Source: Rhodopseudomonas palustris
GTDB lineage: Bacteria > Pseudomonadota > Alphaproteobacteria > Rhizobiales > Xanthobacteraceae
Length of the DNA stretch: 64,000 nt
NCBI GenBank assembly: GCA_016215605.1
Contig: JACRJB010000078.1
Location: forward strand, 62,001 to 126,000
Reading direction: 5' to 3'
How positions within the stretch are numbered: the stretch's first letter is position 1; the number at the start of each line of letters is the position of its first letter. The position numbers and the translations under genes were made by a program. The notes below the pieces were generated by a model, which was not told where the DNA came from, did not search any database, and worked only from the letters and a program-made list of their open reading frames with translations. Positions 36,574-49,349 of the stretch are shown here, piece after piece.

Positions 36574-37737
36574 CTACTCGGCCGCCTGCGCCCTGACGGC
36601 ACGCTGATCGAACCGGCGATCGAACACGTCCTCCGCGATGCGGTTCTTGAGAATCTCGATCGACCCGCCGGCGATCATCCAGCCGCGAGTCCGACGCATG
36701 CAATATTCCGCCAGCGCCTCAGTGCTGTAGCCCAATCCGCCCATCACCTGCACGGCTTCGTTCGCGGCCTCGAAGCCGGCCTGATTGCAGGCGAGCTTGG
36801 CCATCGCGGTGTGATTGGCGCTCGGCAATTCGCCCTCGACGCTGGCGGCGCGATACAGCAGCAGCTGCGCGGCGTCTAGCTTCAGCGCCAGATCGGCGAA
36901 CTTCCACTGCAGGCCCTGGAATTCGCAGAGCGGGCGGCCGAATTGCTTGCGCACCAAGGCGTGATCGCGCGCGAGATTGAACGCGTAGCGGCCGAGCGCG
37001 AGCGAGCGGGCCGAATTGCCGAGCCGCTCGACGTTGAAGCCCGAAATCTGCTTCTTGAATCCGCCCGGGCCGAGCAGCACATTGTCCTTGTGAATGCGGC
37101 AGTTCTCAAAGAACAGCGGGCTCCATTCCTCGCCGCTCATGAATGCCGAGGCCTTGCCCACCGTGAAGCCCGGCGTGCCGCGCTCGATCAGCACCGAGCC
37201 GATGCCGCCGACGCCGGGCCCGAACCGCAGATAGACGAGAAACAGATTGGCGTCGGGGCTGTGGGTGCCAAACACCTTGCTGCCGTTGATCAGGAAGTGA
37301 TCGCCGTCGGCCTTCGCCGACGTCGTCATTTCCGTCGCGGCGGAGCCGGCGTCGGGCTCGCTCATGCCGAGGCTGATCGCCGCACGCCCGGCCAGTAGAT
37401 CGGGCAGATAGGCGGCTTTCTGCTTGGCGCTGGCATACTCGACGAAGGTGCGGATCGGCCCGAAATTGCCGGCCTGCACGACGTCGGCGCTGCGCGGGCA
37501 GACCGCCGCCACCTGCTCGATGGCGATGACCGAATCCAGCAGTGTTCCGCCTTGTCCGCCGTCGGCAGGATCGAAGGCGATGCCGAGCAGCCCCTGCTGC
37601 GCCATCAGCTTGGCGACATCGAAAGGAAATCGAGAATCGTGCGCCCGAGCGAGCGCATCCTTTGCGAGGTTGGCTTCCGCGAAGCGGCGGACCGAGTCCG
37701 CGAACATCCGTTGCTCTTCCGAAAGCCTGAAATCCAT
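36574..37737 (-). CDS. Acyl-CoA dehydrogenase
   Basis: FAD-dependent alpha,beta-desaturation of an acyl-CoA. The protein has 387 residues and starts MDFRLSEEQRMFADSVRRFAEANL. The middle domain shows ISLGMSEPDAGSAATEMTTSA for FAD/substrate contact; the C-terminal domain has RKQFGRPLCEFQGLQWKFADL, VQVMGGLGYSTEALAEYCMRRTRGWMIAGGSIEILKNRIAE. It is the first gene of the operon and is divergent from lysR at 37829; promoters and operator lie in the 90 bp between them. Confidence 0.94.
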   Translation of the reverse strand: MDFRLSEEQRMFADSVRRFAEANLAKDALARAHDSRFPFDVAKLMAQQGLLGIAFDPADGGQGGTLLDSVIAIEQVAAVCPRSADVVQAGNFGPIRTFVEYASAKQKAAYLPDLLAGRAAISLGMSEPDAGSAATEMTTSAKADGDHFLINGSKVFGTHSPDANLFLVYLRFGPGVGGIGSVLIERGTPGFTVGKASAFMSGEEWSPLFFENCRIHKDNVLLGPGGFKKQISGFNVERLGNSARSLALGRYAFNLARDHALVRKQFGRPLCEFQGLQWKFADLALKLDAAQLLLYRAASVEGELPSANHTAMAKLACNQAGFEAANEAVQVMGGLGYSTEALAEYCMRRTRGWMIAGGSIEILKNRIAEDVFDRRFDQRAVRAQAAE

Positions 37738-37814
37738 TTGCTACCTCTGAACCTGACTTGCCTCCCTTCTCCGCAACGCCGCATTGACCGACAACTGAGC
37801 AAAGATTATGCTTA

Positions 37815-37831
37815 CATAACTTTTCGTTATG
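37815..37831. promoter_or_regulatory. Inverted repeat at the lysR / acyl-CoA dehydrogenase promoter
   Basis: CATAAC-TTTTC-GTTATG is a perfect 6-bp dyad with a 5-bp centre. It overlaps the first candidate ATG (37829) of the lysR gene and lies about 80 bp upstream of the acyl-CoA dehydrogenase start. This is the expected place for autoregulatory LysR binding, and argues that lysR translation begins at the second ATG (37838). Confidence 0.5.
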
Positions 37832-38719
37832 AACGCGATGCCCCCGCTCAATCCGCTGCACGTCTTCGAAGTCGCGGCCCGGCTGCTCAGTTTCACCCGG
37901 GCGGCGGAAGAATTGCGCGTCTCGCAGCCCGCGGTCAGCCGACAGATCCAGACTCTGGAGGATTATTTCGCCTTCCGCCTGTTCGAGCGGGACCGCGCCG
38001 GCTTGCGCCTGACGCCGCAGGGCGAAGAGTTGCAGCGACAGATCGGTCCCGCATTCCGCATCATTGAGTCCGCAGCGGAGCGGCTGATCGCGACCGGCAA
38101 GTTCGAGCCCCTGCGGCTGCGGGTCTACACCACCTTCGCGGCAAAATGGCTGATCGAGCGTCTGCCGTCGTTCTACGCCGCCTATCCGGGCGTCAAGCTC
38201 GATATCAGCAATGCCGTCGCGCCGGTCGACTTCGAGCGCGATAAGGTCGATCTCGCCATCCAGTTCGGCGACGGCAAATGGAAAGGCGTGGAGTGCGAAT
38301 TGCTGTTTCGCGATCGCCTCCAGCCGGTGTGCAGCCCGGCGCTGCGCAAGTCTGCGGGATTGAAGTCGGTCGACGACTTGCGAAAGGTGCAAATTCTGCA
38401 CTCACACTACCGGCGAACGGACTGGACCGACTGGCTGATGGCGAACAACCAGCTCGACCTGCTGACCGAAACCGGGATCACGTTTCCGAGCTCGGTGTTG
38501 ACCTATCAGGCCGCGACCGAGGGCGTCGGCGTCGCCATCGGTCAGTTGCATCTGCTCCGCAGCGAGTTGCGGAACGGCGCCCTCGTCGCGCTGTTCGACA
38601 GGCCGCTGGAGCGTCCTCTGGCACATTACGTCGTCTGGTCGAAGACCCGCCCACTGCCGAGGAAGGCGCGCAGCTTCCTGACCTGGCTGCGCAGCCGGGT
38701 CGTCGAATTTCATCAATGA
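37829..38719 (+). CDS. LysR-family transcriptional regulator (GcvA-like)
   Basis: A 296-residue LysR regulator (293 from the second ATG at 37838, MPPLNPLHVFEVAARL, which may be the true start). The N-terminal winged helix reads FEVAARLLSFTRAAEELRVSQPAVSRQIQTLEDYFAFRLFERD; the C-terminal effector domain begins near LRLRVYTTFAAKWLIERLPSF. The sequence style (…LHVFEVAARLLSFTRAAEEL…, TTFAAKWLIERL…) is that of the GcvA subgroup. It is divergent from the six-gene acyl-CoA operon and probably activates it in response to a pathway acid or CoA ester. Confidence 0.93.
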   Translation: MNAMPPLNPLHVFEVAARLLSFTRAAEELRVSQPAVSRQIQTLEDYFAFRLFERDRAGLRLTPQGEELQRQIGPAFRIIESAAERLIATGKFEPLRLRVYTTFAAKWLIERLPSFYAAYPGVKLDISNAVAPVDFERDKVDLAIQFGDGKWKGVECELLFRDRLQPVCSPALRKSAGLKSVDDLRKVQILHSHYRRTDWTDWLMANNQLDLLTETGITFPSSVLTYQAATEGVGVAIGQLHLLRSELRNGALVALFDRPLERPLAHYVVWSKTRPLPRKARSFLTWLRSRVVEFHQ

Positions 38720-38835
38720 CGGACGTCGATTGCGGACCGGACGACATTCGGTCGCCGCGACAAGCCGCGCCGACCGACGATCGACGGCCGCTTCAAGGGA
38801 CTAGTGAAATGGATCACTTGGGTTTTGGGAAGCCG

Positions 38836-38925
38836 TGGCGGAGAGAGTGGGATTCGAACCCACGGTACGGTTTCCCGCACACACGCTTTCCAAGCGTGCG
38901 CCTTAAGCCACTCGGCCATCTCTCC
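38836..38925 (-). tRNA. tRNA-Ser(GGA)
   Basis: The 90-nt sequence folds as a class II tRNA: acceptor stem GGAGAGA (5' end at 38925) with TCTCTCC, D-arm GCCGAGTGG, anticodon loop CTTGGAAAG giving anticodon GGA, a long variable arm, the T-loop GGTTCGAATCC, discriminator G and an encoded CCA at 38836-38838. The long variable arm and the GGA anticodon fix it as serine (UCC/UCU codons). Confidence 0.96.
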
Positions 38926-39212
38926 GGGCGCCCTCTCATGACCGCGCCGGGCGGTTTTTGCAAGGGATCGCGGCCGCAAGTCGCCGATTTCACCTAAATT
39001 GTTGATTTGATGGAGGGCTTCGGCCCTTGCGAGGGATGCGTCCGACCTCGCCGACCCGGCTCGGAGGCGCTTTGCCCCATGGGCTCGAGCAGGCTGCTCT
39101 GCACCGACAGTCGAAGGTAAAGGCCGCCTGAGTCGGTCTCGGCGGCCGACGCAAAGCCTTTGCGCAACGGCAACGGCGTCCGGGTGCCGCCCTGCCGGCT
39201 GAGCCGGCGTTG

Positions 39213-40697
39213 CTATTGCAGGATGGCCCCGCCGAACGCCAGAGGCGGACGTCGAGACCAGCCGCCAGCCATCTTCAGGGCCGGCGGTTGGCTGGCGATC
39301 ACGCCGGCGGCCTCACGGTTGGCACCATGCGCGTCTTCCAGCGACGCGACAAAATCCGAAAACCAAGCCTGCACACTGCCGCGGCGCAGCTTGGCCATCA
39401 TCGCCTCCCAGCGAAGGCGGCGCTCGGTTACCGGCATCGACAGCGCGGTGGCGATGGCGCGGGCCATGCTCTCGACGTCGTGCGGGTTGACCAGCAACGC
39501 GGTGTCGAGTTCGTTGGCGGCGCCGGCGAACTTCGACAGCACCAGCACGCCAGGGTCGATCGGGTTCTGCGCCGCGACGTATTCTTTCGCCACCAGATTC
39601 ATGCCGTCCTGTAGCGGCGTCACCAGACCGACTTGCGCGGTACGGTACAGACCGGCCAGCACGCCCTGACGAAAACCCTTGTTGAGATAGCGGATCGGGG
39701 TCCAGTCGGCCTCGCCGAGCCGGCCGTTGACGTCGCTGACCAGCCTGGCGAGTTCGCCCTGCAGATTGCCGTAGGCTTCGATCGCGCCGCGCGACGGCGT
39801 TGCGATCTGCAGCAACGAAACCGTCCGCTGCCACGACGGATAGATCGTCAGCAGGCGATCGAACGCGTTGATGCGATTGATCAAACCCTTCGAATAGTCG
39901 AGCCGGTCGACGCCAATCACCAGCTTCTCGCCGTTCAGGCTCTTGCGCAGACGCGAGACGTCCGGATGCGCCGTCGCCTTTTGCGCCTGTTGCGCAAAAA
40001 GATCGGCATCAATGCCGATCGGAAACACGTCGCAGCGCGAGGATCCATGCGGCGTGGCGACGACCCCGTCGGCCACGCGGAAGCCGAGTTCGGCTTTGAC
40101 ATAGGACAGGAAATTGTCCCGGTCCTCGTCGGTCTGGAAGCCGATCAGATCGTAGGCGAGCATCGCCTCGACCAGCTCGCGATTGTGCGGCACACATCCC
40201 ATCGTAGCCGGCGAGGCCCATGGCGTGTGCAGGAAAAAGCCGATCGGCTGCGTCACGCCGAGTGCGCGCAGTTCGGCGCCGAGCGCGAGGAAATGGTAGT
40301 CCTGGATCCAGAAAGTGGTGTCCGGCTTGCGAAAGCGCATCAGGGCGCGGGCCATGAAGCCGTTGACTTCGCGATACGAGCGATAGTCGTCCTGCGAGAC
40401 GCGGATCAGATCGGCGCGGGAATGCAGCGCGGGCCACAGCGCCGAATTGGCGAAGCCTTCATAATAGCCGCCGTAATGCGCCGCCGGCAGATCCAGCATG
40501 GCGAGCGCGCCGGCGCCGAGCTGTTCGATCTCGGCAAACGGTTCTCTTTGTGCGCCATCGCGCACACGACCACTGGAACCGACCCATATTGCGCCGGATT
40601 TCTCGACGACGGGGAGCAACGCGGCGGCCAGACCACCCGTCATCGGCTCATTCGCCGAGGCCCTCGCCACCCGGTTCGAAACGACGACTAGGTTCAC
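39213..40697 (-). CDS. otsA: Trehalose-6-phosphate synthase
   Basis: Joins UDP-glucose and glucose-6-phosphate. A GT20-family glycosyltransferase of 494 residues from GTG at 40697 (reading VNLVVVSNRVARASANEPMTGGLAAAL), with GGAGGGAC upstream; the frame continues to 40739 but the extra residues are not family-like. The N-terminal substrate loop (SNRV...GGLA), HTPWASPATMG, GVDRLDYSKGLINR and VTPLQDGMNLVAKEYVA are all present. The final 30-40 residues are less conserved. It lies downstream of otsB with a 126-bp gap. Confidence 0.95.
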   Translation of the reverse strand: MNLVVVSNRVARASANEPMTGGLAAALLPVVEKSGAIWVGSSGRVRDGAQREPFAEIEQLGAGALAMLDLPAAHYGGYYEGFANSALWPALHSRADLIRVSQDDYRSYREVNGFMARALMRFRKPDTTFWIQDYHFLALGAELRALGVTQPIGFFLHTPWASPATMGCVPHNRELVEAMLAYDLIGFQTDEDRDNFLSYVKAELGFRVADGVVATPHGSSRCDVFPIGIDADLFAQQAQKATAHPDVSRLRKSLNGEKLVIGVDRLDYSKGLINRINAFDRLLTIYPSWQRTVSLLQIATPSRGAIEAYGNLQGELARLVSDVNGRLGEADWTPIRYLNKGFRQGVLAGLYRTAQVGLVTPLQDGMNLVAKEYVAAQNPIDPGVLVLSKFAGAANELDTALLVNPHDVESMARAIATALSMPVTERRLRWEAMMAKLRRGSVQAWFSDFVASLEDAHGANREAAGVIASQPPALKMAGGWSRRPPLAFGGAILQ

Positions 40698-40823
40698 GTG
40701 TCCCTCCGCGCCCCACCTGTTGATTCCCTCTATTAACAACCGTTCATCAAGTTCGTTCCATGGCTCAAATCGAACAACTTTGCGGCCACGACATGAGGGG
40801 ACGCGGAACCCGAAAACTTGAGG

Positions 40824-41630
40824 CTAACTTGTGGCAATCTGTGGATCGAGCAGACGCGCGAGCCAGGCGCGCACATCGCGCGGTTCGTCGAAATGTCCCG
40901 CGACGATGTCGCTGTGACGCCCCACCGAAAACGCCAGACCGCGAAGCTCGGGCATGATCGCGAACACCGTCTCGTCGGTGACGTCGTCGCCGAGGAACAC
41001 CGGGCGTCGCCCTTTGAACGGTTCGTGCTTCATCAACTCGATCACGCCGGACGCCTTGGTGACTCCGGCATGCTTGATCTCGCACACCGACTTGCCGGGC
41101 AGGACTTCGAGCGGCGCATCCGGGTTTTCGGCGCGGATCGCGGCGACGGATTCGTAGATCGCCTTCTCGGTGTGCGGGGCCAAGCGATAGTGCAGCGCCA
41201 GCGAGTAGCCTTTGTCTTCGAGCAGGATGCCGGGGCTGATCCGCGCGATCGCGGCGAGGCGGTTCTTCAGTTCGGGATCGAGCGGCGGCGCGTGGGTGGC
41301 GACGTGATCGCCGCTGGAGAGTAGCCGCATCTCCGCGCCGTGGCCGCCGACGGCCGGCAGCTTCAGCGGCGCGAAGATCAGATCGATGTCGTTGATCGAG
41401 CGACCGCTGACCAGCGCCAGCGCGCCGGAGGTGCGTTCGTGCAGCGCGCGCAGCGTCTGCTCCAGTTCCGGCGGCACCCAGACTTCGCGCGGCGTCGGCG
41501 CGAGATCGAGCAAAGTGCCGTCGATGTCGAGCAGCAGCGCGCATTGATCGAGATGCGGCACCAGCGCGCTCGGCACCGGCACGGAATTGGTGGTGGGCCG
41601 CGTTTGATTGTCGGCGAGCTTCGAAGTCAT
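40824..41630 (-). CDS. otsB: Trehalose-6-phosphate phosphatase
   Basis: HAD-superfamily enzyme that removes phosphate from trehalose-6-phosphate. It has 268 residues from ATG at 41630 (MTSKLADNQTRPTTN), preceded by AGGAAAG. Motif 1 is LLLDIDGTLLDLAP (nucleophilic Asp near residue 35), motif 2 LVSGRS, motif 3/4 in VFLGDDVTDE, with the cap containing GHGAEMR. Its ATG overlaps the transporter stop by one base (TGATG), so the two are translated from one message. Confidence 0.94.
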   Translation of the reverse strand: MTSKLADNQTRPTTNSVPVPSALVPHLDQCALLLDIDGTLLDLAPTPREVWVPPELEQTLRALHERTSGALALVSGRSINDIDLIFAPLKLPAVGGHGAEMRLLSSGDHVATHAPPLDPELKNRLAAIARISPGILLEDKGYSLALHYRLAPHTEKAIYESVAAIRAENPDAPLEVLPGKSVCEIKHAGVTKASGVIELMKHEPFKGRRPVFLGDDVTDETVFAIMPELRGLAFSVGRHSDIVAGHFDEPRDVRAWLARLLDPQIATS

Positions 41631-43111
41631 CAGCTTTCCTCTACAGCGGCCAACGGCCGCGCCACGTTCTCGAGCGACCGACGTTCGGCCGCAACACCAT
41701 AGCGCCACCCGACGAAGGCGGCGACGATCATCAGCGCTGCGCCGAGCAGATAGCCGGCGAACACACTGCCGCGCGATCCTGTGTCTATCAGCGCACCGAA
41801 CAGCGCCGGGCCGGCGACGCCGCCGATTCCGGTGCCGAAGGCGTAGAACAACGCGATCGCCAGCGCGCGGACCTCCAGCGGAAACGTCTCGCTGACGGTG
41901 AGATAGGCGGCGCTCGCCGCCGGCGACGCGAAGAAGAAGATCACTATCCAGGTGATCGTCTGCCCTTGGGCGCTCAGCGCGCCGATCGAGAACAGATAGC
42001 CCGACCCGGCGAGCAGCAATCCCGAGACGCCGTAGGTGAAGGCGATCATCTTGCGACGGCCGAGCGTGTCGAACAAACGGCCGAGCACGAGCGGCCCGAG
42101 AAAATTGCCGGCAGCGAACGGCAGGATGTACCAGCCGATATGGCTCGACGGGATGCCGAAGAAGTCGGTCAGCACCAGCGCGTAGGTGAAGAAGATGGCG
42201 TTGTAGAAGAACGCCTGCGCCGCCATCAGCGTGAGCCCGACGAAGGAGCGCTGGCGATATCTGGTGAACAGCGTATGCGCGACCTCGCGCAGCGGCGTGT
42301 GGCTGCGCATCTGCAGCCGGATCTTCGATTTGACGCGATGCTCGGCCTCGGTGGCATGGCGGGCGTTGCGCTCGATGTCGGCCACGATCGCTTCGGCCTG
42401 CTCGGGGCGTCCGTGGGTCATCAGCCAGCGCGGGCTCTCCGGGATCCAGAACCGCATCGCGAAGACGAACAGGCCGAGCACCGCGCCGGTGAGATAAGCG
42501 AGCCGCCAGCCGTGCTCGGGATCGATCACCGCCGGATCGAGCAACACGATCGCGCAGACCGCGCCGATCGCCGCGCCGATCCAGAAGCTGCCGTTGATCA
42601 CCAGATCGGTCCAGCCGCGATAGCGCGCCGGCATCAACTCCTGAATCGTCGAGTTGATCGCGGTGTATTCACCGCCGATGCCGGCCCCGGTGAGAAAGCG
42701 AAACAGCGCGTAGCTCCAGACGTTCCACGACAGCGCCGTCGCCGCGGTGGCGACCAGATACAGCGCCAGCGTGATGAAGAACAGTTTCTTGCGGCCGATC
42801 CGATCGGTCAGCCAGCCGAATCCGATCGCGCCGATCACCGCGCCGGCCAGATAGGCGCTGTTGGCGAAGCCGACGTCGAGATTGGAGAACTGGAGCTGCG
42901 GGCTGGCTTTCAGCGCGCCCGACAGCGAGCCTGCGAGCGTCACTTCGAGGCCGTCCAGAATCCAGGTGACGCCCAGCGCGAACACCACGCGGGTGTGGAA
43001 GCCGCTCCACAGCAGCCCGTCCAACCGCGCCGGAATGTCGGTTTCGATCACCCGACCGCCGCCTGTCGCAACAGGCGGATGCGTCATCACGGCGCTGTTC
43101 GGAATGGCCAT
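41630..43111 (-). CDS. MFS transporter
   Basis: A 493-residue major facilitator protein with 12 hydrophobic segments. The loop 2-3 motif GWLTDRIGRKKLF and the loop 8-9 motif GRLFDTLGRRKM are typical of the sugar/metabolite porter subfamily; FRFLTGAGIGGEYTAINSTIQELMPARYRGW and the PESPRWLMTHGR motif support a sugar or organic-acid porter. It is the first gene of a unit with otsB and otsA, which suggests transport of a sugar or osmolyte linked to trehalose, but the substrate is unproven. Confidence 0.9.
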   Translation of the reverse strand: MAIPNSAVMTHPPVATGGGRVIETDIPARLDGLLWSGFHTRVVFALGVTWILDGLEVTLAGSLSGALKASPQLQFSNLDVGFANSAYLAGAVIGAIGFGWLTDRIGRKKLFFITLALYLVATAATALSWNVWSYALFRFLTGAGIGGEYTAINSTIQELMPARYRGWTDLVINGSFWIGAAIGAVCAIVLLDPAVIDPEHGWRLAYLTGAVLGLFVFAMRFWIPESPRWLMTHGRPEQAEAIVADIERNARHATEAEHRVKSKIRLQMRSHTPLREVAHTLFTRYRQRSFVGLTLMAAQAFFYNAIFFTYALVLTDFFGIPSSHIGWYILPFAAGNFLGPLVLGRLFDTLGRRKMIAFTYGVSGLLLAGSGYLFSIGALSAQGQTITWIVIFFFASPAASAAYLTVSETFPLEVRALAIALFYAFGTGIGGVAGPALFGALIDTGSRGSVFAGYLLGAALMIVAAFVGWRYGVAAERRSLENVARPLAAVEES

Positions 43112-43262
43112 TCACCTCGCTCCGGCGTTCCAGCCACGCCGCAAGCGCCGAACGTGGCGATCCGCCGCGGACGACGGATCGGTCGCGAAGTCAACGGAGG
43201 TCGAGGGCATCGGTTCCCGGAAATCGGGAGCCGATTCGGCTATCCAGCCACTACCCGATCGC

Positions 43263-45305
43263 CTATGCGGCGCGAATGTTGGCCATGAAGCGGTCGAGCT
43301 CGGTCCGCAGCCGCGCACTTTCCGCCGACAGGCTGCGCGCCGAATGCAGCACCTGGGCCGAGGCGGTGCCGGTCTCGGACGCGCCGCGATTCACCTCGGT
43401 GATGTTGCTGGCGACCTGATGAGAGCCGCGCGCGACGTTCTGGACGCTGGTTGCGATCTCGCGCGTGGCGGCACCCTGCTGCGACACCGCGCTGGCGATC
43501 GAGGCCGAGATCGTCGAGATCTCGGTGATCGTGTCGCCAATCTTCTTGATCGCCGTGACCGATTCACGGGTCGCCTGCTGCATCTCGGCGACCTGCGAGG
43601 AGATTTCGTCGGTCGCCTTGGCGGTCTGGCTGGCCAGCGATTTCACTTCGGCCGCGACCACCGCGAAGCCGCGGCCGGCATCGCCCGCTCGCGCCGCCTC
43701 GATGGTGGCGTTGAGCGCGAGCAAATTGGTCTGCTCGGCGATCGCGGTGATCAGCTTGATGACGTCGCCGATCTGCTGGGCCGCCTGGGTCAGCTTGCCG
43801 ATCCGGCCGTCGGTCTCCTGCGCCTGCTCCACCGCACTGCCGGCGATCTGGCTGGACTGGCCGGCCTGTCGGCCGATCTCGCCGACCGAGGCCGAGAGCT
43901 CCTCGGTGGCGGTCGCGACCGACTGCATGCTGGACGACGCCTGCTGCGAGGCGCCGGCGACTTCGCCGGACAGGCTCTGGGTGATCTCGGCGGTCCGGGT
44001 CAGGGTGTCGGCTGCGGTTTCGAGCTGCGCGGCGGCGTCGGAGACGTGCGACACGATCGCGCCGACCGCGGTCTCGAATTCGCTGGCGAAACCGATCAGT
44101 TCGGCGCGCCGGGCCTCGCGCCCTGCGCTTGCTTCCCGTTCGCGCGCCGCGGCGTCCTGCTCCGCCTTGCGGGCGGCCTCGACCTTGAAGGCTTCGACCG
44201 CCTCGGCCATGTCGCCGATCTCGTCCTTGCGGCCGAGGCCGGGCAGGACGACGTTGAAATCGCCGCCCGCCAGCTTGCGCATGGCGCTGCACATCGTCTG
44301 CATCGGCCGCGAAATGCCGCGCCCGAGCCAAAATGCCAGCACCGCGCCGAGCAGGAAGCCGCCGAGGCCGAGCGCCCCGACCATCCGCTCGGTGGTGACG
44401 ACGGTGGCGTCGGATTCGCGCTCGAGCCGCTGCTGGTCGGCCAGCAGACTGGCCTTCATCGCCTCCGAATTGGCCGCCAGCTTGTCGGCACTCTGCATCA
44501 TCTGCGCGGCGCGGGCGTCGATGGCCTTGGAGTCCGCGATCAGTTTGACCAGCGCCTGGATGTAATCGGTCAGCAGGCCCGAAATCTCCTTCAGCCGGGC
44601 CTTGATGTCGGGATTGTCCGAATTGATCGCCTGCAGCGAGCTGTCGACGAATTTGAGCCGGGCCATCAGGCTGTTGGAGACGTTGTGGTCCCAATTGCTG
44701 ATGAACGTGGTGAGCAGCGTCGACGCGGCGAGGAATTGCCCGGACACCTGCTTGGCGCCCATTTCGACCGCTTTCAGCTCCTCTTCGGCCGCAGTGCTGG
44801 ACAGATCGTCGATCTTGTAACGCAGATTGTTGCCGCCGCGGATCAGCCGGTTCTGCACCAGCAGCGCGCTGTCGGATTTGAGCGCCTGAATCTCGGTGAA
44901 CAGCTTGGCGAAGCTGTCGAACTCGGCGGCCAGCCGCTCGATCCCGGCGCGCCGCTCCGGCGTGGTGGCGGACTGCAGCGACTGATCGATCGCGCGCTTC
45001 AGTTCGTTTTGCGCCGCAACAGCGGCCTTCGCATCGTCCTCTTTGGCGGTCAACACGTAATAGCGCGCCCGGGACTGAAACGTGGTCCGCGCCTCGTCGA
45101 TGTTGCGGGCGAGGTCGGATTGCCGCACGCCCTCGCGGTAGCTGACGAAGCCTTCGGAAATCCGCTCGAAGCCCAGATAGGCGATGCTCACGCTGATCGC
45201 CATGATCGCCAGCACGGCGGCGAAGCCGAGAGTCACCTTGCCGCGAAAACGCAACGTCGGCAGCGCCCCGCGACGCCGCGAGCCAATAACGTCAGTCCCA
45301 CCCAC
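43263..45305 (-). CDS. Methyl-accepting chemotaxis protein
   Basis: A 680-residue chemoreceptor. TM1 is near residues 25-45 ([22 protein letters not shown]), followed by a mostly helical periplasmic domain of about 260 residues, TM2 near 310-332 ([21 protein letters not shown]), a HAMP domain ([22 protein letters not shown]) and the signalling domain, whose hairpin tip reads [29 protein letters not shown]. There is no CheB/CheR pentapeptide at the C-terminus (ends FMANIRAA). The helical sensory domain does not reveal the ligand. It stands alone, divergent from the coxSLM genes. Confidence 0.95.
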   Translation of the reverse strand: MGGTDVIGSRRRGALPTLRFRGKVTLGFAAVLAIMAISVSIAYLGFERISEGFVSYREGVRQSDLARNIDEARTTFQSRARYYVLTAKEDDAKAAVAAQNELKRAIDQSLQSATTPERRAGIERLAAEFDSFAKLFTEIQALKSDSALLVQNRLIRGGNNLRYKIDDLSSTAAEEELKAVEMGAKQVSGQFLAASTLLTTFISNWDHNVSNSLMARLKFVDSSLQAINSDNPDIKARLKEISGLLTDYIQALVKLIADSKAIDARAAQMMQSADKLAANSEAMKASLLADQQRLERESDATVVTTERMVGALGLGGFLLGAVLAFWLGRGISRPMQTMCSAMRKLAGGDFNVVLPGLGRKDEIGDMAEAVEAFKVEAARKAEQDAAAREREASAGREARRAELIGFASEFETAVGAIVSHVSDAAAQLETAADTLTRTAEITQSLSGEVAGASQQASSSMQSVATATEELSASVGEIGRQAGQSSQIAGSAVEQAQETDGRIGKLTQAAQQIGDVIKLITAIAEQTNLLALNATIEAARAGDAGRGFAVVAAEVKSLASQTAKATDEISSQVAEMQQATRESVTAIKKIGDTITEISTISASIASAVSQQGAATREIATSVQNVARGSHQVASNITEVNRGASETGTASAQVLHSARSLSAESARLRTELDRFMANIRAA

Positions 45306-45536
45306 CTGATTGCACCCTGTCCCACAAAACCGCCCGGCGACCGGAGATTAGAGGGCATTTTCTAAGGTGCAGTAAATTCAGCCGTTCGAACTCGTCCGAT
45401 CCGGAGACGGCGTAGTCATCGAACCGTCATCAGCGCGGGCCGACGGCGCGGCGGGCGGTCGCAAAAATCCCAGTTGCAAAGTGGCGCGGCCATGCTTCTA
45501 ATTGGAATAACTAAAAATTCAGCGGGAGGACTGCGC

Positions 45537-46022
<486 letters not shown>

Positions 46023-46137
46023 GCCGCCGCCTCACGTTTTTCGTCGCCGATCACATCGAAACACGGACTGCAAACAAGGACTGCGACCCGCGTCGCCACC
46101 GTCGCGCGGGGAATGCCGTCGGACAGGGAGCTACTCA

Positions 46138-48480
<2,343 letters not shown>

Positions 48481-48493
48481 GGGAGGACACAGC

Positions 48494-49294
48494 ATGTATT
48501 CCACCAATTATCACCGTCCCTCCTCGGTCGAGGAAGCCGTCGCGCTGTTCGGCAAGGGCAGCGACCCGAAATATCTGGCCGGCGGCCACACGCTGCTGCC
48601 GGTGATGAAGCAGCGGCTGGCCGGGCCGAGCGACGTCATCGACATCGCCAAGATCCCCGGGCTGATCGGGGTCGAGGCCAGCGCCGACGCGCTGACCATC
48701 AAGGCCGCGACCACCTATTACGACATCATGCACAATGCCGACGTGAAGCGGACGATCCCGGCGATCGCCCATCTCACCTCGGTGCTGGGCGATCCCGCCG
48801 TGCGCTATCGCGGCACGATCGGCGGCTCGGTCGCCACCAACGATCCGGCCGCGGACTATCCGGCCGCGGTGCTGGCGCTGAACGCCACGGTGAAGACCAA
48901 CAAGCGCGAGATCCCGGCGGATCAGTTCTTCAAGGGGCTGTTCATGACCGCGCTCGAGGACAACGAGATCATCACGGCGATCTCGTTCCCGATCCCGGCC
49001 AAGGCCGGCTACGCCAAGATGCGCAATCCGGCGTCGCGCTTCGCGCTGACCGGCGTGTTCGTCGCCAAACACAAGAGCGGCGAGATCCGCGTCGCCGCCA
49101 CCGGCGCGTCGCAGAACGGCGTGATGCGGGTCGGCGTCATCGAAGAGGCGTTGAAGGCGAACTGGTCGGCTTCGGCTCTGGACAATGTGAAGGTGTCGGA
49201 CGAAGGCCTGATGGCCGACATCCACGGCACCTCGGACTATCGCGCCAATCTGATCCGGGTGATGGCGCAGCGCGCGGTCGACGCCGCAGGCTGA
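48494..49294 (+). CDS. coxM: Carbon-monoxide-dehydrogenase-type medium subunit (FAD)
   Basis: The FAD subunit, 266 residues, starting [19 protein letters not shown]. The FAD loops are [17 protein letters not shown] and [18 protein letters not shown]. The C-terminal half is the CODH FAD domain. It is the last gene of the S-L-M cluster, 13 bp after coxL and followed by a strong terminator. No accessory cox gene (D, E, F, G) is next to it. Confidence 0.95.
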   Translation: MYSTNYHRPSSVEEAVALFGKGSDPKYLAGGHTLLPVMKQRLAGPSDVIDIAKIPGLIGVEASADALTIKAATTYYDIMHNADVKRTIPAIAHLTSVLGDPAVRYRGTIGGSVATNDPAADYPAAVLALNATVKTNKREIPADQFFKGLFMTALEDNEIITAISFPIPAKAGYAKMRNPASRFALTGVFVAKHKSGEIRVAATGASQNGVMRVGVIEEALKANWSASALDNVKVSDEGLMADIHGTSDYRANLIRVMAQRAVDAAG

Positions 49295-49314
49295 GGCGAA
49301 TTCCACACGACGGC

Positions 49315-49349
49315 AAACGGCGCGCGATCTGCGCGCCGTTTTTGTTTTG
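49315..49349 (+). terminator. Rho-independent terminator of coxSLM
   Basis: AAACGGCGCGC (49315-49325) pairs perfectly with GCGCGCCGTTT (49331-49341) around a 5-nt loop, then TTGTTTTG follows. It lies 20 bp after the coxM stop, so the downstream CoA-transferase gene probably has its own promoter. Confidence 0.9.

Noticed and set aside
38836-38925. tRNA-Ser as an integration site for a mobile island
   Set aside because: No integrase, no direct repeat of the tRNA 3' end and no shift in gene type were seen on either side.
39194-39208. GCCGGC-TGA-GCCGGC hairpin downstream of otsA
   Set aside because: The stem is only 6 bp with a 3-nt loop and no T-tract on the minus strand, so it is too weak to call a terminator.
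45487-45503. Sigma-54-like TGGCGCG...TGCTT upstream of coxS
   Set aside because: The downstream element does not fit TTGCA/T at the right spacing, and no sigma-54 activator gene is near, so it is not supported.
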